Shown here in pieces: positions 54,258-62,902 of a stretch of DNA of 64,000 bases. The translations under genes and the position numbers were made by a program. The notes under the pieces are model-generated. The model saw only the letters and a list, made by a program, of their open reading frames with translations. It was not told where the DNA came from and did no database searches. How positions within the stretch are numbered: position 1 is the stretch's first letter; each line of letters opens with the position of its first letter. The DNA is from Phycisphaeraceae bacterium (GTDB lineage: Bacteria > Planctomycetota > Phycisphaerae > Phycisphaerales > UBA1924), in contig JAHBXH010000001.1 in the NCBI GenBank assembly GCA_019636555.1, positions 1,054,001 through 1,118,000 of the forward strand, written 5' to 3'.

Positions 54258-57053
54258 TCAAACGTCGAGGTTCTTGACTTCCAGAGCGTGGTCCTCGATG
54301 AATTTGCGGCGGGGTTCGACTTCCTCGCCCATCAGGACCGAGAACATCGCGTCGGCGTTGCTGGCCATGTCCCAATTGACCCGCAGCAGGACCCGCTTGG
54401 TGGCGTCCATCGTGGTTTCCCACAATTGCTCGGCGTCCATTTCGCCCAGACCCTTGAACCGCTTGATCTCGAGCCCGCGCCGCCCGAGCTCGTGAAGCGA
54501 CGCGAGAATCTCGAGAAGGTTGCTCGCTTCGATCACGCGTGAGTTGCGCGGCGCGATGGCTGCCTTCACAGTTCCCGTTTCGGCAGATCCTTCGGCGTCG
54601 TCGTCCATCGCGGAGTCCGTCGCTTCGGGCACGGGAGGAAGGTCGCCGGTCATAACCCAAGCGAACTTCGCCGGCATTTTTTCTCCCGCCGCGGATTCCT
54701 CTCGAACCAGCGCAAAGTCATCGATCGAGAGCCCGAGACCGCCCAGATCCAGGAAGATGCGGTCGAGTTCGCGATTCTCGTGGAGTTCGCGCACCACGGC
54801 GACGTTCTCGCCCGTGATCCCGGAACTGGAACCAGATGTGGTGCCCGCTTCGGTCGAGCCGGAGTCGGCGAGCCTGAGCTTGTGCCTCGCGACGACCTCG
54901 AGCGCCTGTTCTTCGGTCCACGCGTACTCGTCGCCGTTGCGCCAGCTCACTCGACGGGCGGGCAGCCGCCCCTTGCCGGAGGGGTCTTTCGAACGGGCGG
55001 AAAGGAGGTCGACGAACTTCACGCCGCGGCGCTCGGCGATGGTGACAAGTTCATCGAGCCGGCTGAGGAGGAAGACAACGCGTTTGAGTTTGTCGCCCTC
55101 AATGCGAGCGATCTCGGCGGCTTCGCGTCCGGGAGCTGCGTTGAGTATGTCTCGCACGACCAGCACAGCGGTCTCGAGGCCCAGATTGGTCAGAGAGTCG
55201 TCGAGCGTTTTTTCATTGAGAACGTACCAGGCGCGCTTGGCTTTGCCGTGTCCTTTGGAGACCTGATAAAGAGGCGGCTGAGCGATGTAGATGTGTCCTT
55301 TGCGCACGAGTTCGGGCATCTGGCGGAAGAAGAACGTCAGCAGGAGCGTGCGGATGTGGCTGCCGTCCACGTCGGCGTCGGTCATGATGATGATCTTGCC
55401 GTAGCGCAGCTTGCTCAGGTCGAGTTCGTTGCCGATGCCGACGCGCAGCGCCGCGATCAGCGTGCGGATTTCCTCGAAGCCGAGGATCTTGTCGATCCGG
55501 GCCTTTTCGACGTTGAGGATCTTGCCCTTCAGCGGCAAGATCGCCTGCGTTTCGACGTTGCGACCCTGGGTCGCGCTGCCGCCTGCCGAATCACCTTCGA
55601 CGATGAAGATCTCGGCCTCGTCCACGTTCCGCGTCTTGCAGTCGCGGAGCTTGTGGGGCATGCTGCCGCTGTCGAGCGCGGTTTTTCGGCGCGTGAGCTC
55701 GCGAGCCTTGCGGGCGGCCTCGCGTGCCTGCGCTGCCACAATTCCTTTGAGGCAGAGTCGCTTGGCCTCCTGCGGATGCTCTTCCATCCAGCTCTCGAGC
55801 GCTTCGCCCACGGCTTGCGAGACGAATGTTTCGATCTCGGGATTGAGGAGCTTTTCCTTCGGCTGGTTGTTGAAAGTGGGGCTGGGGAGCTTGACGCTGA
55901 TGATCGCGACAAGGCCTTCCCGCAGGTCTTCGCCGCTCGGCACCGGGTCCTTGTCCTTGATAATCCCGGCTTTCTTTGCGTAGGAATTCATGGTGCGGGT
56001 GAGCGCGACCTTGAACCCCTGGGCGTGTGTGCCCCCGTCGACGTTGTTGATGTTGTTCGCGAAGCTGAGAAGAGTCTCGTTGTATCCGTCGTGATACTGC
56101 ATCGCGACTTCGCAGACAAGAGTCTGCTCCGGATCTTCGCGACGGAGATAGACCGGCGACGCGACGGCGTTCTTTCCGGTCATGAGGTACTGCACATATT
56201 CGAGCAGGCCGTTCTCGGCACGGAAAGTCTCGGTACGAACCTTTCCGTCCGGCCCTACCCGTTCATCGATCAGTTTGATCGTCACGCCGGGATTCAGATA
56301 GGCGAGTTCACGGGATCGCGTGGCGAGCGTTTCGTAATTGAATGTGGTGTCGGGGAAGATCGTGGGATCGGGGCGGAACGTCACGGTTGTCCCGCGGACG
56401 CGCGTGGAATTGGGCGGGATCTTTCCGACTTCGTGCAGCTTCGTGGTGACGTGTCCCTGCTCGAAGCCGATCGCGTAGATCTTGCCGTCGCGATAGACCT
56501 CGGCGTCGAGGTATTCGCTGAGCGCGTTGACGCACGAGACGCCGACTCCGTGCAGGCCGCCGGAGACCTTGTACGCGCTGCCTTCCTGCTGAAACTTTCC
56601 GCCGGCGTGCAGCTTGGTGAGCACGACCTCGATCGCGGGTTTGCCGTTGAGGTTCGGGTCGTCGTGCTTCATCGGATCGGTCGGGATGCCGCGCCCGTCG
56701 TCGATGACCTGGCAGGAACCGTCGGGCTGGATCGTGACGCTGACGAAGGTTGCGTGGCCGGCCATTGCTTCGTCGATGGAATTGTCAACGACTTCGTACA
56801 CGAGGTGATGCAGCGCGTTGATGCCGGTGCCGCCGATGTACATGCCCGGTCGCTTGCGCACCGCCTCGAGTCCTTCGAGCACCTGAATCTGCTCGGCGCC
56901 GTACTTGCCGCTGGTCGCGCCCGGGGGTGTCGAAGCGGTCGGATTCGGCGTGGGGGCGCTCGGAGAAGCTTGGGTCACGGGTTTCACCTCGATGTGCACG
57001 TCGTCGGCATCGACGGCGCGCGGAGCGGCGGAATTGGGTCGGGCGCGGGTCAT
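54258..57053 (-). CDS. gyrB: DNA gyrase subunit B
   Basis: The ATPase and TOPRIM-bearing subunit of gyrase. It has about 48 residues of extra N-terminal sequence, then YGAEQIQVLEGLEAVRKRPGMYIG. The ATPase contains VVDNSIDEAMAGHA and VSGGLHGVGVSCVNALS; the TOPRIM has EGDSAGGSA (near residue 484) and DADVDGSH (near 556). Between QPPLYQV (near 588) and RFKGLGEMD (near 862) lies about 270 residues, far more than in compact GyrB proteins, giving 931 in total. The C-terminus RRKFIEDHALEVKNLDV is normal. AGGAG precedes ATG 57053. gyrA is not in the window. Confidence 0.97.
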   Translation of the reverse strand: MTRARPNSAAPRAVDADDVHIEVKPVTQASPSAPTPNPTASTPPGATSGKYGAEQIQVLEGLEAVRKRPGMYIGGTGINALHHLVYEVVDNSIDEAMAGHATFVSVTIQPDGSCQVIDDGRGIPTDPMKHDDPNLNGKPAIEVVLTKLHAGGKFQQEGSAYKVSGGLHGVGVSCVNALSEYLDAEVYRDGKIYAIGFEQGHVTTKLHEVGKIPPNSTRVRGTTVTFRPDPTIFPDTTFNYETLATRSRELAYLNPGVTIKLIDERVGPDGKVRTETFRAENGLLEYVQYLMTGKNAVASPVYLRREDPEQTLVCEVAMQYHDGYNETLLSFANNINNVDGGTHAQGFKVALTRTMNSYAKKAGIIKDKDPVPSGEDLREGLVAIISVKLPSPTFNNQPKEKLLNPEIETFVSQAVGEALESWMEEHPQEAKRLCLKGIVAAQAREAARKARELTRRKTALDSGSMPHKLRDCKTRNVDEAEIFIVEGDSAGGSATQGRNVETQAILPLKGKILNVEKARIDKILGFEEIRTLIAALRVGIGNELDLSKLRYGKIIIMTDADVDGSHIRTLLLTFFFRQMPELVRKGHIYIAQPPLYQVSKGHGKAKRAWYVLNEKTLDDSLTNLGLETAVLVVRDILNAAPGREAAEIARIEGDKLKRVVFLLSRLDELVTIAERRGVKFVDLLSARSKDPSGKGRLPARRVSWRNGDEYAWTEEQALEVVARHKLRLADSGSTEAGTTSGSSSGITGENVAVVRELHENRELDRIFLDLGGLGLSIDDFALVREESAAGEKMPAKFAWVMTGDLPPVPEATDSAMDDDAEGSAETGTVKAAIAPRNSRVIEASNLLEILASLHELGRRGLEIKRFKGLGEMDAEQLWETTMDATKRVLLRVNWDMASNADAMFSVLMGEEVEPRRKFIEDHALEVKNLDV

Positions 57054-57280
57054 TGCGAAGCCTGAATCTCCTGCCGCGCAAGCGGCGTGCGAATCGCAAA
57101 ACCACTCCGAAATCCAATCCGATCAAAACACAAACAATGGGCAGAAAACTTGATCACCAATGATAGGCGAGCGCCCGCAAAATCGGCGGAAAAACGGCCA
57201 ATTCTTGAGCTGAGAAAAGCCCTGAAAAACAGGCGGTTTTGAGAGGACTTCGGCGTCTTCCGCCGGGGCTGCTCTCGGCC

Positions 57281-58171
57281 TCAATTCGTCGTTTCGTTCG
57301 CGGGGGATTTCTTGGGCGCAAACGCGCGGCGTAGATCGCTCTCGACAAACCCCGGCGGCACGCTCCCGTCGGCCGCGAAACGGTACAACGCCGCCACCAG
57401 AATCATCCGCATCGCGCTCGTGACGAGCGAAAAAACAATCAGAAGCAGCACGGTGAAGAACGCACCGATGGCAACCGGAATCCAGTGCTGAATCGAAACA
57501 CTCAATGCGCCGCCGATCGCGACCGGGAGCACGCAAAGCAGAAAAAGCCCGACGTTGATCAGCCCGAGGCCGACGTTGCTGACGAGCGCCTGTCCCCAGT
57601 TCTTCGAGAGCACTTCGACCGAGCGCTTCACCGCGTCGACCGGTCCGACTTTCTCGACAACGAGCACCGGAACCACGAAGTACGTCGCGATGCTCCACGC
57701 GGCGCCGACCAGCGCCGTGATCAACTTGCCCACGAAACCGACGCGTTCCTCGATCGCGCGAAGGATGGTTCCCACCGTTGCCGAGAGCAAAGCCCAGCCG
57801 AGAATCTGCGGCAGCAGCGAAACCGCGGCGCGAAGCCCGTCTGAAACCGTCGACGCCCGCCCGTTGAACCGCTCCATGGCGCACGAAACCAGAGCGGTGT
57901 TGAAGAACACGACGATTGTGTAGTTGATGAAGTAGAAAAGGAACGTGAGCCCGAAGCCGATCGCTTTCATGCCGGCGCTGATCTCCCGCTGCTCGTGACG
58001 CTGCGCGAAGTCACCCGCGATCGCGGCAAACAAGAACGGCGCCGCGAAGGAAATCAGGACCGCGACACAGGCGATGGTGCTCAGAATCGGGAAGATGAGC
58101 AGCTGCTTGTCCTGGCGAAGGACTGCGAAGCTCTGTTTGAGTAACTCGCCGCTTTTTCGGAACAGGGCCAT
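57281..58171 (-). CDS. DUF6159-like polytopic membrane protein
   Basis: A 296-residue inner-membrane protein with about six helices. It starts GELLKQSFAVLRQDKQLLIFPILS, the opening seen in DUF6159 proteins, and has the central helix FINYTIVVFFNTALVSCAMERFNG. Biochemical role is unknown. The ATG at 58171 is preceded by a strong GGGAGG. A small hairpin (CGGCG / CGCCG at 57251-57265) lies just after its stop, without a T tract. Confidence 0.8.
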   Translation of the reverse strand: MALFRKSGELLKQSFAVLRQDKQLLIFPILSTIACVAVLISFAAPFLFAAIAGDFAQRHEQREISAGMKAIGFGLTFLFYFINYTIVVFFNTALVSCAMERFNGRASTVSDGLRAAVSLLPQILGWALLSATVGTILRAIEERVGFVGKLITALVGAAWSIATYFVVPVLVVEKVGPVDAVKRSVEVLSKNWGQALVSNVGLGLINVGLFLLCVLPVAIGGALSVSIQHWIPVAIGAFFTVLLLIVFSLVTSAMRMILVAALYRFAADGSVPPGFVESDLRRAFAPKKSPANETTN

Positions 58172-58276
58172 CGCGATCCTCCCGGAGTTCTTGGGAATCG
58201 ACGCTTCAGTTTACCATGCGCGTACGTCGTCGAGCGAATCCCGGCCCAGCACGAAAAGATGTATTCGCCGAGCGAA

Positions 58277-59617
58277 CTACGGCACGATCTTCACATCGCT
58301 GATCTGTTCGACCAGCATCTCGTAGAGCAGCTTGATGTCATCGTCGCCCAGTCGCACGCAACCCATCGACTTCTGCTGCCCGATCGAGTCCGGCTCGATC
58401 GTGCCGTGGAGGCCGTAACCGGTGATCGTCTTGCTGTCGCCGACGCCCTCAATCCCCATCCAGTATTCGCCGATCGGGTTCTTGGGATCGTCGGCGCTGA
58501 ACTTTTGCCCGGTCTGCGGGTTTACCCAGTACGGGTTCACCAGCTTGCTGCGCGGCTTTACCACAAAGTTGCCGATCGGTGTGCTGTTGCCTGTACCAAG
58601 CCCGACCTTGAACGAGCGGATGTACGTCCACGAGTCGGGAACATCGGGTGAGCCTTGGAAGAGATCGAGCCTGTAGTCCCCCTTGTGGACGATCGCATGG
58701 AAGGGCCCGCGCACGAGTTTGAGTTTCTGGCCGATGCGGAGCGTGTTGCCCTTGATCCCGTTGATGCGTTCGATGAGGCGCCAGTCGGTCGCCACCTCAC
58801 GGTTCCGCGTGATCTTGATCAGGTTGTCGCCGCCCTTCACGATATAGGTCTCGGTCATCGGGTCGCCCGGAAAAACCTTGGAGGAAAAGAGCAGATCGGC
58901 GTTGATGGCCGTCATCTTCTGGCGGATGCGCTCCTGGTCTTCGCGCACGGCGTTGGGATTGTGCAGCGCCTTGTTGAAAAGAGCGCGCGCCTGGACCAAG
59001 TCGCCCGCCGCGGCACGCTGTTCGGCCGCCTGTATCTGCTCCGCAACTTCGCTGGTGCTGCCGGTCGGTGCGAGCGACGTGTTCTGTTCCGGAGCGGTCA
59101 CGGTTGACTTCGTCGGTGCCGGATCGGGAGAGAGATCGGGCCGGGTGACGTCCACTGGCGTCGGTCGCCCCGACGGATCGAGCGTCGGCGTGGAAGACGG
59201 AATGACGACAGGCGATGTCGAAGCGCCGGGAGTGGTCGAAGACGCGCCCGGTGGAACGATCGGCGCATCGGTCCGCAGTGGCGTCTGATTCGAGACGCCC
59301 GCCGGAGTGAGGTCTTTCGGAGAGTGGGCCGGATCGTTCGAAGGCGTCAGGGCCGCGAGCGACGGGGAGGATGCGGGTTTGGACGGGGTTACGGAGCGTG
59401 CGACGTCGGACTTGCCGTCACCGGACGGGAGTGTGCCGGTCGAAGAGCGGCGGGTGACGACGGTCAGCATCCCCCAAACAACGCCCGCGGCGAGCACAAG
59501 GGTTGCGGCGATGATCAGAACGAGCCGGGTGCCATTGGCCGCGGTCTGGGTGCGGCGGCTGTACACATATGAACGACCGATTTCGGTTTGACGCTCGGTT
59601 TGAGACGGAAGAGCCAT
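58277..59617 (-). CDS. LysM - L,D-transpeptidase (YkuD) protein
   Basis: A 446-residue exported cell-wall enzyme that makes or attaches 3-3 peptidoglycan cross-links. After one N-terminal membrane helix (about residues 32-53) comes a Ser/Thr/Pro-rich linker of some 140 residues, a helical segment (about 185-240), and a LysM module (TYIVKGGDNLIKITRNREVATDWRLIERING). The YkuD domain (about 310-446) has the histidine in GYGLHGT and the catalytic cysteine in SMGCVRL; the usual His before Gly is Met here, a substitution tolerated elsewhere in the family. ATG 59617 follows GGAGG. Domain order suggests peptidoglycan attachment. Confidence 0.92.
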   Translation of the reverse strand: MALPSQTERQTEIGRSYVYSRRTQTAANGTRLVLIIAATLVLAAGVVWGMLTVVTRRSSTGTLPSGDGKSDVARSVTPSKPASSPSLAALTPSNDPAHSPKDLTPAGVSNQTPLRTDAPIVPPGASSTTPGASTSPVVIPSSTPTLDPSGRPTPVDVTRPDLSPDPAPTKSTVTAPEQNTSLAPTGSTSEVAEQIQAAEQRAAAGDLVQARALFNKALHNPNAVREDQERIRQKMTAINADLLFSSKVFPGDPMTETYIVKGGDNLIKITRNREVATDWRLIERINGIKGNTLRIGQKLKLVRGPFHAIVHKGDYRLDLFQGSPDVPDSWTYIRSFKVGLGTGNSTPIGNFVVKPRSKLVNPYWVNPQTGQKFSADDPKNPIGEYWMGIEGVGDSKTITGYGLHGTIEPDSIGQQKSMGCVRLGDDDIKLLYEMLVEQISDVKIVP

Positions 59618-59623
59618 GTACAA

Positions 59624-59628
59624 CCTCC
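59624..59628 (-). promoter_or_regulatory. Ribosome binding site of the L,D-transpeptidase gene
   Basis: GGAGG on the minus strand lies six bases before the ATG at 59617 and selects it over the in-frame start seven codons upstream. Confidence 0.8.
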
Positions 59629-59708
59629 ATGCACACACACCGCGCGGAAGAGCCCGCGGAATCAGGCCACTATCGACTCGCGAGGCCGCTCCGGCACAAT
59701 CAGGACGG

Positions 59709-60305
59709 TCAAATCCGGATTACGCGTGATTCGGTCACGATCATCGAAACCGGCGCATCCATCGCGCCGGCGGGAATCTTCTGCCGGAGCATGCGTTCGG
59801 GGATCAGGCCGCAGGCCCTTGCACCCAGTGAATTCTCCAGCAGGAATCGATCATAGAAACCCGCTCCCCTCCCGAGGCGATTCCCCCGGGTGTCAAATCC
59901 CAGGCCGGGGACGATGACCAGATCGAGCGAACGCGGGTCGAGCCTCTCGGCACTCTCCACCGGCACCGGCACCAAAGGGCGCGAAGGGTCCCGCTTGCCG
60001 CGGTCGGCATCGCTCCAGTCTGTGACCACGACCGGGTGTAGCAGACCGGCGCTCCAATCGGTTCGAGGCACGCAGACTGTTTTGGTGGCGTGGAGCGCCT
60101 CGGTTGCAAGCGTGGAAATATCGATCTCTACCGGCATCGGGGAATAAAGCAGGATTCGCGTCGCTGCTTTCCATTCTGGGAGGCTTTGGAGTTGGCGTAC
60201 GACGCCATCGGAAACCGATGCGAGTTCATGTGCGGGCAAGGCTCGCCACAGGGCGCGGAGTTCGGCGCGTGCCGCCTGCTTTTCCGCGACGAGTTCGCCG
60301 GTCAT
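59709..60305 (-). CDS. 5-formyltetrahydrofolate cyclo-ligase
   Basis: Converts 5-formyl-THF to 5,10-methenyl-THF with ATP, returning folate to one-carbon metabolism. The 198-residue protein has the family pattern VPGLGFDTRGNRLGRGAGFYDRFL (about residues 131-154), an N-terminal K/R pair helix (KQAARAELRALWRAL) and the RILLYSPMPVEIDISTL strand. One-carbon demand links it loosely to gcvH. ATG 60305 overlaps the rarA stop as ATGA, so both are translated together. Usual symbols in other species are ygfA/fau. Confidence 0.93.
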   Translation of the reverse strand: MTGELVAEKQAARAELRALWRALPAHELASVSDGVVRQLQSLPEWKAATRILLYSPMPVEIDISTLATEALHATKTVCVPRTDWSAGLLHPVVVTDWSDADRGKRDPSRPLVPVPVESAERLDPRSLDLVIVPGLGFDTRGNRLGRGAGFYDRFLLENSLGARACGLIPERMLRQKIPAGAMDAPVSMIVTESRVIRI

Positions 60306-61732
60306 GACTCTCCCTCGCGCCGGGGGAGGCGGCCTTCGCGCCGAAGGCGCCGGAGCTCTTCGAGTCGGTCTCCGAGCGCCTTCTCCAGCCCGCGATCGGT
60401 GGGGCGGTAGTAAATCTTCTCGACGCCCAGGTAATCCTGATCGTTGATCGCGCCCGAATCGGCGTGGCTGTAGCGATAGCCGGTCCCGTTTGCGGGGCCG
60501 GCGCCGGGCGCCGGCGGCGCGGCATTCCCATCGCGCAGGTGCACCGGCACTGCGATCGTGCGACCTTCCTTCACATCTGCGAGCGCTTCATCGATCGCGA
60601 CATAACTCGCGTTGCTCTTGGGCGCGAGCGCGAGATAGGTCGTCGCCTGCGCGAGGATGATGCGCCCTTCGGGCATGCCGATGCGTTCGAGCAGTTCCCA
60701 CGCGCTCTGCGCCACCATGATGCCGCGCGGATCGGCGTTGCCGATGTCTTCGCTCGCGAGGATCGCAAGGCGGCGTGCGATGAATCGCGGGTCTTCTCCG
60801 GCATCGAGCATCCGCGCAAGCCAGTAGATCGCGGCGTCCGGATCGCTTCCCCGCACGCTCTTGATGAACGCGCTGATGGTGTTGTAGTGCTCGTCGCCCG
60901 TGCCGTCGTAGACCGCGGCCTTTTGCTGGATGCTGTCCTCGGCGGCGGCACGGTCGATTCGGAGAGGTGTCGAGGTGTCAAGGTGTCGGGGTGACAAGGG
61001 AACGGAAACCTGCCCCTCGACACCTTGAAACCTTGACACCTTGGCACCTTCTGAAACAACCGCCACTTCCAGCGCGGTCAAAGCCCGCCTCGCATCGCCG
61101 TCGCACTTGGTCGCCCAGACTCGCAGCGCCTCATCGTCCACGCGGAGTTCGAGTTTGCCGTAGCCGCGCTCCGGGTCGGCGATCGCGCGCCGGAGCACGC
61201 CCACGATGTCGTCCTCGGTGAGCGGCTCGAGCCTGAAGAGCGTGCTGCGGCTGACGAGCGCGCTGTTCACGGCAAAGAGCGGGTTCTCGGTGGTCGCGCC
61301 GACGAGCGTGAGAATGCCGCGCTCGACATCGGCGAGGAGCACATCCTGCTGCGGCTTGGTAAAGCGGTGGATCTCATCGAGAAACAGGACGGTGCGCCGG
61401 CCGCTGCGTTCGAGGCGGATCGCCGCTTCGTCGAGAATCTCGCGGATTCGTTTCACGCCGACGCTCGAGGCGTTCTCGCGCTCGAAGTGGCGCTTGGTGA
61501 ACTGCGCGATCAGTTCCGCGAGCGTGGTTTTGCCCGTTCCGGGAGGACCGTGGAGGATGAGCGACGTAATGACGTCGGCCTCGAGCATGCGCCGGAGAAG
61601 CTTGCCCGGTCCCAGGATGTGCTGCTGCCCGGCGAATTCTTCGAGCGTGCGAGGGCGCATCCGCACCGCAAGGGGCTCAACTGCCCGGCGGCTCTGCTCG
61701 CGCTGTCCTGCCCATAAATCGCCGCGATCCAT
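60302..61732 (-). CDS. rarA: Replication-associated recombination protein A (RarA/MgsA, AAA+)
   Basis: A 476-residue clamp-loader-like ATPase that acts at stalled replication forks. It has Walker A GPPGTGKTT (residues 62-70), Walker B VLFLDEIHRF (about 115-124), the sensor 1 region GATTENP and the arginine-finger-like SRSTLFRLEPL. C-terminal elements include SVRGSDPDAAIYWLARMLDAGEDP. Residues about 225-258 are extra: they are encoded by an inverted repeat (60965-61049) built of AGGTGTC units. Start ATG 61732 (MDRGDLWAGQ) is taken; longer frames are arginine-rich. It is divergent from plsC2 and overlaps the folate gene. Confidence 0.95.
   Translation of the reverse strand: MDRGDLWAGQREQSRRAVEPLAVRMRPRTLEEFAGQQHILGPGKLLRRMLEADVITSLILHGPPGTGKTTLAELIAQFTKRHFERENASSVGVKRIREILDEAAIRLERSGRRTVLFLDEIHRFTKPQQDVLLADVERGILTLVGATTENPLFAVNSALVSRSTLFRLEPLTEDDIVGVLRRAIADPERGYGKLELRVDDEALRVWATKCDGDARRALTALEVAVVSEGAKVSRFQGVEGQVSVPLSPRHLDTSTPLRIDRAAAEDSIQQKAAVYDGTGDEHYNTISAFIKSVRGSDPDAAIYWLARMLDAGEDPRFIARRLAILASEDIGNADPRGIMVAQSAWELLERIGMPEGRIILAQATTYLALAPKSNASYVAIDEALADVKEGRTIAVPVHLRDGNAAPPAPGAGPANGTGYRYSHADSGAINDQDYLGVEKIYYRPTDRGLEKALGDRLEELRRLRREGRLPRREGES
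60965..61049. repeat. In-frame inverted repeat inside rarA
   Basis: Two 20-base arms (60965-60984 and 61030-61049) are inverted copies with two mismatches, both made of AGGTGTC-like units. Further copies of the unit lie between the arms. The element stays in frame with rarA and encodes about 30 residues that separate the AAA+ lid from the C-terminal domain. It looks like an inserted mobile palindrome. Confidence 0.75.
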
Positions 61733-61879
61733 CGCGAACCGATCCTTTCGTTCGCTGCGAAATCCTGCAGCGCGCGAGTGTACACCCCCGCGTCCGCACC
61801 CAAACATCTGCAGACCATTCAAAACTGTTCGCTGCCGCCACTCGACAACGCAAGTTTGCAAAGGCTAGCATCGCTTCAC

Positions 61880-62692
61880 GTGGCCTTCACACTGATCTGG
61901 TTCTGCATTCTCGTCGCGGCGGTGCTCGGCCTTCTCGCCTGGGGAAGCGCCACGCTGCTGCAAAATGACCGCCGCGATCCGATGGCAGGTCTGCTCGTTG
62001 GCCTTATGCGCCTGTACGCTCGAGTCGTTCAGCGGGTGCGGGTGGAGGGGCGTCAATACATTCCGAACCAGATCCACGCGGGTCCGCTCATCGTGGTTTC
62101 CAATCACACCGCGGGCGCGGATATTCCGATTCTTCAGAGCCTTTGCCGCTTCGAGATCCGCTGGATCATGGCGCGCTCGATGCAAATCGAGAGTCTGCAG
62201 TGGTTCTGGGAGTGGGCGAATGTGATCGGCGTCGATCTCGGTGCGCGCGACACGACTGCGATCCGCGAAGCGATGCGCCACGTCGTTTCCGGTGGCGTTC
62301 TGGGCATCTTCCCCGAGGGCGGGCTCGAGCGGCCGGCGCGCCAGATCATGCCATTCCAGCCGGGTGTCGGCCTGCTCGTCAAGAAAACCGGCGCGCGCGT
62401 GTTGCCGATCCTGATCGAAGGAACACCACAGGTCGAACCGGCGTGGGCGAGCCTGTGGCGCTTCGGGCGGGCGCGAGTCCGTGCGTTCCCGATCATCGAC
62501 TATTCAAAATCTGGGCTGAGCGCGAGCGAGATTGTTCAGGACCTGCAGCGCCGCTATGAAGAGTGGTCGGGCTGGCCTTTGAATCCGCGCGGACCCAAAC
62601 CGGAACGAACCTCAAAGGCCGGCACATGCGATGGCATCAGCACGGCCACGGTCCCGGTATCCGAAGTCCGCTCCGCCCGAAACGCGGCATGA
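61880..62692 (+). CDS. Lysophospholipid/1-acylglycerol-3-phosphate acyltransferase family protein
   Basis: A 270-residue PlsC-superfamily acyltransferase, distinct from the copy at 16399. One N-terminal transmembrane helix (about residues 2-24) precedes the catalytic NHTAGAD motif (NHxxxxD, near 74) and FPEGG (near 145), followed by GARVLPILIEGTP. The active site is therefore complete, but GSRT after FPEG is replaced by GLER, as in some outlying members. The C-terminal 35 residues look disordered. GTG 61880 places the helix at the N-terminus; a GTG at 61778 would add 34 unlikely residues. It is divergent from rarA. Confidence 0.88.
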   Translation: MAFTLIWFCILVAAVLGLLAWGSATLLQNDRRDPMAGLLVGLMRLYARVVQRVRVEGRQYIPNQIHAGPLIVVSNHTAGADIPILQSLCRFEIRWIMARSMQIESLQWFWEWANVIGVDLGARDTTAIREAMRHVVSGGVLGIFPEGGLERPARQIMPFQPGVGLLVKKTGARVLPILIEGTPQVEPAWASLWRFGRARVRAFPIIDYSKSGLSASEIVQDLQRRYEEWSGWPLNPRGPKPERTSKAGTCDGISTATVPVSEVRSARNAA

Positions 62693-62810
62693 ATCTGCTG
62701 GATCATCCGTGCCATCGCTGCGAAATCAGGTGTTCGCCGCAGAGCGATCTGCGAATTCTGGCCGTCAATTTGGTGCCCGTCGCCGCTCTGATCACCGCTC
62801 TGGATTTCAC

Positions 62811-62858
62811 CCTTCTTCTTTGTTCTTTGTGTCCTCTGTGACTCTGTGGTGAAATTCC
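62811..62858. repeat. Possible dispersed TTCTTTGTG-type repeat
   Basis: A run of TTCTTTGT / GTCCTCTGTGA / CTCTGTGGTGAAATT lies between the acyltransferase and pyrD. This degenerate TTTGTGTC-type sequence is a familiar intergenic repeat style in bacterial genomes; here it is a single copy, so the call is tentative. Confidence 0.35.
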
Positions 62859-62902
62859 AATCGTCGGGTCCGGCGCTCTGTGCGAGATTCGGCGAACGCG
62901 GA

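Noticed and set aside
54780..57065. A 761-codon open frame on the plus strand opposite gyrB.
   Set aside because: It mirrors gyrB codons in a GC-rich genome, has no recognisable domain, and its sequence has shadow-frame composition.
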